From the NCBI GenBank assembly GCA_902584815.1, contig CACIBF010000002.1, positions 42,439-106,438 on the forward strand: a stretch of 64,000 nucleotides of DNA, given 5' to 3'. Below are positions 58,745-64,000 of this stretch, in pieces. A program made the translations under genes and the position numbers. The stretch comes from an uncultured Pelagibacteraceae bacterium (GTDB lineage: Bacteria > Pseudomonadota > Alphaproteobacteria > Pelagibacterales > AG-422-B15). The stretch's first letter is position 1; every line of letters starts with the position of its first letter. A model generated the notes under the pieces. That model was not told the DNA's origin and made no database searches. It saw only the letters and a program-made list of their open reading frames with translations.

Positions 58745-59518
58745 GTGTTAAAATTTATTAAATTATTAGTTGTATTAATTATTACGGTCACTTCTTCCCA
58801 ATCAATTCTAATTGCCGCAGAAATACATGAACCTATGAGACCTTACTGGTCATTTGAAGGGCCTCTCGGCAAATTTGAAAGAGCTTCGCTCCAAAGAGGT
58901 TATCAGGTTTACACTGAGGTATGCTCAGGCTGCCATTCAATGGATTTACTAAGTTATAGAAATCTCGTACAGCCAGGGGGTCCGGAATTTTCTGAAAAGC
59001 AAGCAAAGGCAATGGCTGCGATGTTTGAAGTTGAAACTGGTCCAGATCAGGATGGCGAGATGTTTATGAGATCAGCAATCTTGTCTGATAAATTTGTTAG
59101 CCCTTGGGAAAATGAACAACAAGCAAGGGCAGCTAATGGAGGAGCATATCCTCCAGATCTATCGGTAATCGTTAAAGCAAGACCAAATGGTGCGGATTAT
59201 ATCTATTCCCTTCTACTTGGTTACAAAGATGCGCCTGAGGGAACTGAACTAGATGATGGTGTATATTATAACGAGTATGCAAAAGGTATGAGAATAGCAA
59301 TGCCACAAGTTCTTTATGAAGATGGAGTTGAATATACTGATGGCACAGCAGCAACGGAGGAACAAATGGCACATGATGTAACCATGTTTCTTACATGGTC
59401 AGCTGAACCAAAGTTAGAAGAAAGAAAAAGAATGGGCTTTAAAGTAATAATTTATCTTTTGATTCTTGCATTTTTATTTTATTTCACAAACAAGAGCATC
59501 TGGAGAGATACGCACTAA
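58745..59518 (+). CDS. petC: Cytochrome c1
   Basis: Membrane-anchored periplasmic c-type cytochrome passing electrons to soluble cytochrome c. Signal peptide (about 1-25), heme motif CSGCHSMDLLSYRN, axial Met region RIAMPQVL, and a C-terminal anchor span (VIIYLLILAFLFYF). 257 residues. Start codon is GTG, right after petB. Last gene of the operon. Confidence 0.95.
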   Translation: MLKFIKLLVVLIITVTSSQSILIAAEIHEPMRPYWSFEGPLGKFERASLQRGYQVYTEVCSGCHSMDLLSYRNLVQPGGPEFSEKQAKAMAAMFEVETGPDQDGEMFMRSAILSDKFVSPWENEQQARAANGGAYPPDLSVIVKARPNGADYIYSLLLGYKDAPEGTELDDGVYYNEYAKGMRIAMPQVLYEDGVEYTDGTAATEEQMAHDVTMFLTWSAEPKLEERKRMGFKVIIYLLILAFLFYFTNKSIWRDTH

Positions 59519-59543
59519 AATCTTATCTCTGTCATTTAATTAA

Positions 59544-59567
59544 TTGAATTTATTAAAATAAATTCAA
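59544..59567 (+). terminator. AT-only hairpin downstream of petC
   Basis: An 11-base perfect inverted repeat (ttgaatttatt / aataaattcaa) with a 2-base centre lies 26 bases after the petC stop. The following bases are A5 then T4, not a clean U-tract, so intrinsic termination is only possible. It is the sole strong hairpin in the 138-base gap. Confidence 0.3.
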
Positions 59568-59656
59568 AAAATTTTATCCACACTTTGAAAATTATCTTAT
59601 TCGAAAACTATTAGATCATAATGTAGATTGATAATAATCATAATTAGGAGATTCGA

Positions 59657-60946
59657 ATGCTAGAAAATTTATTCAAGCTGAGCAGTAACAGTACCTCTGT
59701 AAGAACAGAAATTGTTGCTGGTTTCGCAACATTTTTAACAATGGCATATATCATTGTTGTTAACCCGGCAATTTTATCTACTGAAGGAACAGGAATGGAC
59801 TTCGGAGGTGTATTTGTCGCAACGATCATAGCAGCTGTAATTGGTTGTTTGATTATGGGTCTATGGGCAAATTGGCCTATAGCGCTTGCACCAGGGATGG
59901 GACTTAATGCATTTTTTGCTTTTGGTGTCGTATTTGGAATGGGCTATACATATCAACAAGCCTTAACCGCAGTTTTTGTTGCTGGTTTAGTGTTTATTTT
60001 ATTATCTGTAACTCCAGCAAGGCAATGGATCATTAATAGTATTCCAAAAAGCATGAAATTTGGCGTTGGTGCTGGAATAGGTTTATTCCTTGCAATCATT
60101 GGATTAAAAAATGCTGGAGTAGTCGTAGATAATCCAGCAACTCTTGTTGGTTTAGGTGATGTCACATCTATGCCTGTTATTTTAGCTGCGGTGGGTTTTA
60201 TGATAATGGCAATCCTGGATAAGCGAGGTGTAACTGGATCGATCATTATTGGTATCTTAGCTGTAAGTGTTATTGCTTGGGTCATGGGAATAAGCTCAAT
60301 AGAAGGTGTTGTAGGCTCTATTCCTCCTGCGTCACATGCTTTCTCTTTAGACTTCAGCCTTATAGCGACTTCTGGTTTTATAGGTGTTGCGTTTGCTTTT
60401 CTATTTGTGGATTTTTTTGATACTGCAGGAACACTAACATCAGTTGCAAACTTAACCGGTAAAGTCGATAGTGAAGGCAAAGTTGATGGAATTGGAAAAG
60501 CTGTATTAGCTGATTCAGTTGCTACAACTGTAGGCGCATTAGCAGGCACTTCAAATACTACTTCATACATTGAATCTGGCGCTGGTGTAAAGGAAGGTGG
60601 TAAAACAGGACTTACAGCTGTAACAGTTGCTGTTCTTTTTGCTATCTGTTTATTTTTAGCTCCACTAGCTCAAAGTATCCCTGCTTTTGCAACAGCTCCA
60701 GCATTAGTTTTTGTTGCAACATTTTTTCTTAAAAATCTAAGGGATATCGAATGGGAAGATGTTAGTGAATATGCTCCAGCAGTTCTTGCAGCAGTATTAA
60801 TGCCTCTGACTTTTAGTATCGCACACGGAATTGCTTTAGGCTTTATAGCTTATGTTGTTATAAAGGCACTTAGTGGAAGGCATGAAGACTTAAATGCAGG
60901 ATCGATTGTAATTGGGATATTGTCGGTACTATACTTTATTGCCTAG
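59657..60946 (+). CDS. Purine permease (NCS2, adenine/guanine/hypoxanthine type)
   Basis: Proton-coupled nucleobase importer of 429 residues with 12-14 spans. VRTEIVAGFATFLTMAYIIV, GLNAFFAFGVV, FDTAGTLTSVANLTG and GTSNTTSYIESGAGVKEGG are hallmarks of the AzgA/PurP group. A good ribosome-binding site (aggaga) precedes the ATG. Converges with a purine phosphoribosyltransferase, suggesting a salvage pair: uptake, then conversion to nucleotide. Confidence 0.92.
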   Translation: MLENLFKLSSNSTSVRTEIVAGFATFLTMAYIIVVNPAILSTEGTGMDFGGVFVATIIAAVIGCLIMGLWANWPIALAPGMGLNAFFAFGVVFGMGYTYQQALTAVFVAGLVFILLSVTPARQWIINSIPKSMKFGVGAGIGLFLAIIGLKNAGVVVDNPATLVGLGDVTSMPVILAAVGFMIMAILDKRGVTGSIIIGILAVSVIAWVMGISSIEGVVGSIPPASHAFSLDFSLIATSGFIGVAFAFLFVDFFDTAGTLTSVANLTGKVDSEGKVDGIGKAVLADSVATTVGALAGTSNTTSYIESGAGVKEGGKTGLTAVTVAVLFAICLFLAPLAQSIPAFATAPALVFVATFFLKNLRDIEWEDVSEYAPAVLAAVLMPLTFSIAHGIALGFIAYVVIKALSGRHEDLNAGSIVIGILSVLYFIA

Positions 60947-60955
60947 AAGTAAAAA

Positions 60956-61402
60956 CTAGTGATTGGCTTTGTCTTCCTCATCCCAGGGGAAGACAGGCCA
61001 AGTTTCCTGCGTAATTTCTTCAACATACGTGTTTGCTAATGGAAGACCTCTTGGTTTAGCATAAATAACAGCTAAATGCATATTTGGCATAAATTCTCTC
61101 AGTGCTTTTGCTGTACCTCCTTTGTCTACTATATCGTCAATAACTAAAACTACTTCATCTGTTTTAGGAGCTCTATGAACATAAGCTTGACCGGGTTCTC
61201 TATGAATATAACTTTGTATTGAGACAATATCGACATCTTGGATTCCAAGACAGTAGGCCACAACTGAAGCTGGAACGAAGCCACCTCTTGAAACAACGAC
61301 CATTTTTGTAAAGTTTATATTTTTATTATTAATTAAATCAGCAAGCTTGACAGCTTTTTCATGAATTTCATCATATGTTGGAAAAACAAGCTTATGGTCC
61401 AT
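60956..61402 (-). CDS. gpt: Xanthine/guanine phosphoribosyltransferase-like
   Basis: Type I phosphoribosyltransferase of 148 residues. VVSRGGFVPASVVAY is the pyrophosphate loop and VVLVIDDIVDKGGTAKAL the PRPP motif; C-terminal TWPVFPWDEE resembles Gpt proteins. Likely converts xanthine, guanine or hypoxanthine to the nucleotide. It ends 9 bases from the permease gene and starts directly after ychF. Confidence 0.85.
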   Translation of the reverse strand: MDHKLVFPTYDEIHEKAVKLADLINNKNINFTKMVVVSRGGFVPASVVAYCLGIQDVDIVSIQSYIHREPGQAYVHRAPKTDEVVLVIDDIVDKGGTAKALREFMPNMHLAVIYAKPRGLPLANTYVEEITQETWPVFPWDEEDKANH

Positions 61403-62491
61403 CTAATTATTAAATAGGAAGTGCATTACGTCACCATCTTGCACAGCATATTCCTTTCCCTCACTTCTTAGTTTGCCTAATTCTCTAGCTTTTGTTTCAC
61501 CTTTGCAAGTAATAAAATCTTCTGATGAAATAGTTTCAGCTCTGATGAAACCACTTTTAAAATCAGTGTGAATTTTTCCTGCTGCATCTGGAGCAAGGGT
61601 ATTTTTTTCAATCGTCCATGCTCTACTCTCCATCTCTCCAGAAGTAAAATAAGTTATTAAGTTAAGAGTATCGTATCCTTCTCTAATAATCTTGTTTAAA
61701 CCTGATTCTTCGAGTCCAAGGGATGATAAAAAGTCTGATTGCTCCTCATTTGATAATGTTGCAATTTGCGACTCAATATCTGCAGAAATTAAAATTATAT
61801 TTGATTTAATATGGTCTTTAAAACTTGCTGAGAATTTATTGCCGTCGATAATTGAGTTTTCATCAACATTGCAGACATAAATTACAGGTTTCAGTGTTAT
61901 TAAATTATATTCATTTAAATATGACTTAATTTCTGAAATGTTTTCAATGGATCTTGCACTCATTCCACTAGATAAATGAGATATTATTTGATCAATATAT
62001 TGAGCTTTCTTTAAAGCATCCTTATCACCTTTTTTAACTAATTTTTGTATACCAACACTAATTTTTTCAAGCATTTCAAGATCAGATAAAATAAGTTCTG
62101 TTTCAATAACTTCCGCATCATTAATAGGATCTATCGAGTTACTTATATGAGTAATATTTTCATCCTCAAAACATCTAACTAGATGAATTATTGCATCAAC
62201 TTCTCTTATATGTGATAAAAATTTATTACCTAAGCCTTCACCTTTTGAGGCGCCCTTTACTAGTCCCGCAATATCGTAAAACTTTAAAGTCGCAGGTATT
62301 GTTTTTTTTGAGTTTGAGATTTCACTCAATTTATAAATTCTTTCATCAGGAACAACAACTGTGCCTTCATTTGGTTCAATTGTACAAAATGGATAATTTG
62401 CTGCTTCTGCGGTTATTTTTTTTGTTAGGGCATTGAATAATGTTGATTTGCCAACGTTGGGAAGCCCAACTATTCCACAACTAAATCCCAT
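61403..62491 (-). CDS. ychF: Ribosome-binding ATPase YchF
   Basis: OBG-family P-loop protein preferring ATP. GIVGLPNVGKSTLFNALT is the P-loop, DIAGLVKGASKGEGLGNKF the G3 region with the YchF-specific pattern, followed by a coiled coil and a C-terminal TGS domain (LITYFTSGEMESRAWTI, then ending VQDGDVMHFLFN). 362 residues. It shares one base with the pth stop, in the common pth-ychF order. Confidence 0.96.
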   Translation of the reverse strand: MGFSCGIVGLPNVGKSTLFNALTKKITAEAANYPFCTIEPNEGTVVVPDERIYKLSEISNSKKTIPATLKFYDIAGLVKGASKGEGLGNKFLSHIREVDAIIHLVRCFEDENITHISNSIDPINDAEVIETELILSDLEMLEKISVGIQKLVKKGDKDALKKAQYIDQIISHLSSGMSARSIENISEIKSYLNEYNLITLKPVIYVCNVDENSIIDGNKFSASFKDHIKSNIILISADIESQIATLSNEEQSDFLSSLGLEESGLNKIIREGYDTLNLITYFTSGEMESRAWTIEKNTLAPDAAGKIHTDFKSGFIRAETISSEDFITCKGETKARELGKLRSEGKEYAVQDGDVMHFLFNN

Positions 62492-63054
62492 TACTGTATC
62501 TTAATTTTATTCATGAATGTGGAATATTCTCTTTTAATAAGTAAATCAATATTATTTGAGATATTATCATTTATTTGATCAAAAATAGTTAACTCGTTTT
62601 TTTTGAAGTTTGAGAGAACATGCTTAATCACAAGTTCTTTATTTCCAGGATGTTCAATTCCCATCCTAATTCTATTATAGTTTTTACCTATACAGCTATC
62701 TATAGATTTTAAACCATTGTGACCAGCAGGATTACCACCTTCTTTGATGCGAACTTTTCCAAGCTTTAGGTCTAAATCATCATGAAATACAAAAAGATTT
62801 TCTATCTTTACTTTATAGAATTTTATTATTTTTGATATGGAAAGGCCACATTCATTCATAAACTCATGTGATTTAAATAAGATAATTTTTTTTCCATGTA
62901 ATTGTAATTTAAAACAATTGCCATTAATTTTGCTGCCACTTATAGACTCAGCATTTAAATTTTCACAAATTTTATCTATAGCCATAAAACCAATATTGTG
63001 GCGGTTAAGAGAATATTTATCTCCAGGATTTCCTAATCCTATCAAAGCAATCAT
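62491..63054 (-). CDS. pth: Peptidyl-tRNA hydrolase
   Basis: Releases tRNA from prematurely terminated peptidyl-tRNA. ALIGLGNPGDKYSLNRHNIG includes catalytic His, FKSHEFMNECG and FVFHDDLDLKLGKVRIKEGG carry the Asp and Asn residues, and GHNGLKSIDS is conserved. 187 residues. Part of prs-rplY-pth-ychF, a widespread alphaproteobacterial order. Confidence 0.96.
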   Translation of the reverse strand: MIALIGLGNPGDKYSLNRHNIGFMAIDKICENLNAESISGSKINGNCFKLQLHGKKIILFKSHEFMNECGLSISKIIKFYKVKIENLFVFHDDLDLKLGKVRIKEGGNPAGHNGLKSIDSCIGKNYNRIRMGIEHPGNKELVIKHVLSNFKKNELTIFDQINDNISNNIDLLIKREYSTFMNKIKIQ

Positions 63055-63096
63055 AAATAAATAGTATATGGTAAAAAAATTTTAAAAAGAGATACT

Positions 63097-63786
63097 TTAA
63101 GACTTATCTTCTTCTTTTGAATCTTGTTCTGTTTCAGTGCCCTTTGCGTCGCCATCTCCTTCAGCTGCAGCAGCTTCATCGCCTTCAGCTCCTTCTGCTT
63201 GAGGCTCTGGCTCTTTGACAACAGTAGGTGCCGCTACAGAAGCAACAGTAAAATCTCTATCAGTAATTGTTGGCTGAACACCATCATCCAAATTGACCAT
63301 TGATATTCTAATTGTGTCTCCAATTTCAAGGCCCGTAAGATCAAATACCAACTCTTCAGGAATATTGTTTGCAGGACAATTTAATTGTACGGTTCTTCTA
63401 TTTACATTTAATACACCACCTCGTTTTAAACCAGGTGATGCTTCTTCATTGATAAATCTAGTTGGAATATCCAGAGTAACTTTTGAGTCCTCTGACAATC
63501 TTAGGAAATCAACATGAATTGGCTGATCTGATAATGGATGAAATTGAATATCTCTAGGTATAGCAAGATTTTTTTTACCTTCAATATTCAAATTGAATAT
63601 TTTTGTTAAGAATCCGCCAGCATTTAATTCTTTTTGAATGAAAATTTTATCGACTGCAATATTAACAGGCTTTTCATTAAGGCCATATAGGATCGAGGGT
63701 ATCTTGCCACCTGCAATAACTTTTTTAACAGCAGATTTTCCAGATCCATCTCGAATAACAGCTTCAATATTTGTTTCTTTTGCCAT
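63097..63786 (-). CDS. rplY: 50S ribosomal protein L25, CTC type
   Basis: Binds 5S rRNA. N-terminal L25 domain (REGSGKSAVKK-like start DGSGKSAVKK, IPSILYG), a C-terminal TL5/CTC beta domain with FHPLSDQPIHVDFLR and LDIPTRFINEEASPGLKRGG, and a long acidic Ala/Glu/Gly-rich tail of about 40 residues. 229 residues. Long CTC forms are usual in alphaproteobacteria. Confidence 0.95.
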   Translation of the reverse strand: MAKETNIEAVIRDGSGKSAVKKVIAGGKIPSILYGLNEKPVNIAVDKIFIQKELNAGGFLTKIFNLNIEGKKNLAIPRDIQFHPLSDQPIHVDFLRLSEDSKVTLDIPTRFINEEASPGLKRGGVLNVNRRTVQLNCPANNIPEELVFDLTGLEIGDTIRISMVNLDDGVQPTITDRDFTVASVAAPTVVKEPEPQAEGAEGDEAAAAEGDGDAKGTETEQDSKEEDKS

Positions 63787-63838
63787 GATATTTGTAGTGG
63801 TAATAAATTAAATTATAATAGAAGGCAAGTTTAATTAA

Positions 63839-64000
63839 TTAAAATTCAAACAGACTTGAGACTGAACTTTCCTCTGAAATTCGGCGAATTGCTTCCCCTA
63901 ATAGGACAGAAATAGGTATGATCCTTACCTTTTCAAGCTCCTTGACATTTTCAGTGTTATTGATGGTGTCGGTTATTACTACTTCTTTTAATTTTGAGTC
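63839..64000 (-). CDS. prs: Ribose-phosphate pyrophosphokinase, C-terminal part
   Basis: The last 53 codons of a minus-strand gene that continues past the window edge; too short to stand as a full gene here. Translation reads KEVVITDTINN, then RIIPISVLLGEAIRRISEES and ends SSLFEF. This is the conserved C-terminus of PRPP synthetase. PRPP is the cosubstrate of the NadC and Gpt enzymes encoded in the same window. Confidence 0.93.
   Translation of the reverse strand, partial: DSKLKEVVITDTINNTENVKELEKVRIIPISVLLGEAIRRISEESSVSSLFEF

Noticed and set aside
59628..59641. A second FNR-like site (TTGAT-N4-ATCAT) before the purine permease
   Set aside because: The last base deviates from the core, the gap is very AT-rich, and a purine importer is not an obvious target; too weak to list as a site.
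59953..60570. A 205-codon open frame antisense to the purine permease gene
   Set aside because: It lies wholly inside a well-supported transporter gene, is rich in Pro/Thr/Ala as expected from reading such a gene backwards, and has no recognisable domain.

Overview
The window is a gene-dense, AT-rich chromosomal segment from an alphaproteobacterium, probably a streamlined marine-type lineage. The reasons are the CcrM-type GANTC methyltransferase, the mutY / DUF721 / dsbA / smc neighbourhood, an F0 operon with paired b' and b subunits, the ctaC-ctaD-ctaB-(small protein)-ctaG-ctaE-SURF1 order, and a Rieske / cytochrome b / cytochrome c1 operon. Low G+C, very short intergenic gaps and many overlapping genes all point to genome streamlining. 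I cannot place it more precisely. No insertion sequence, prophage, integrase or CRISPR array is visible, and no gap without a gene exceeds about 180 bases.

Layout. 1-3672: a cut membrane-protein gene, a Tat-exported sulfatase, a VOC-fold protein and a second membrane protein; this is the least understood block. 3675-7193: the complete de novo NAD operon nadA-nadB-nadC on the minus strand, with a tandem copy of the nadC 3' end. 7283-12477: tRNA-Leu, ygfZ, a family 9 glycosyltransferase, dihydroorotase, cysQ and mnmA. 12621-17898: a small polysaccharide-export module (Wza-like lipoprotein, Wzc-like co-polymerase/kinase with a long Tyr-Gly tail, tRNA-Met, a family 4 glycosyltransferase). 17909-26000: a thioredoxin-like protein, gamma carbonic anhydrase, GMC oxidoreductase, Ntn-hydrolase acylase, acyl-CoA ligase and tldD.

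26174-31735: the aa3-type cytochrome c oxidase with its assembly factors, including a 36-residue gene easily missed between ctaB and ctaG. 31723-35614: thrC, an acetyltransferase, a peroxiredoxin, rnhA and thrB. 35680-41851 (minus): a probable long transcription unit running DUF721/DciA-like, DsbA-like, SMC, then the F0 part of ATP synthase. 41866-45455: mutY, ccrM, rnhB and a uracil-DNA glycosylase. 45532-55060: ETF-ubiquinone oxidoreductase, a TPR protein, ispE, tRNA-Gln, an AhpD-like protein, crcB, an EEP-family nuclease, a MaoC dehydratase, and an acetyltransferase / DUF1285 / NUDIX / CCA-transferase run. 55061-59518: greA, hemF, trmL and the bc1 complex. 59657-64000: purine permease, phosphoribosyltransferase, ychF, pth, rplY and the 3' end of prs.

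The energy genes fit together: ETF-QO feeds ubiquinone, bc1 passes electrons to a cytochrome c, the aa3 oxidase reduces oxygen, and F0 uses the proton gradient. Nothing here is plainly a new defence or mobile system. The signals most worth following are an SMC protein that seems to lack its hinge, a cluster of three GANTC sites in front of ccrM, a perfect FNR/FixK-type palindrome in front of the dsbA-smc-F0 unit, related palindromic motifs in front of both the oxidase and bc1 operons, and a Wzc-like kinase with 13 Tyr-Gly repeats and an acidic periplasmic insertion.
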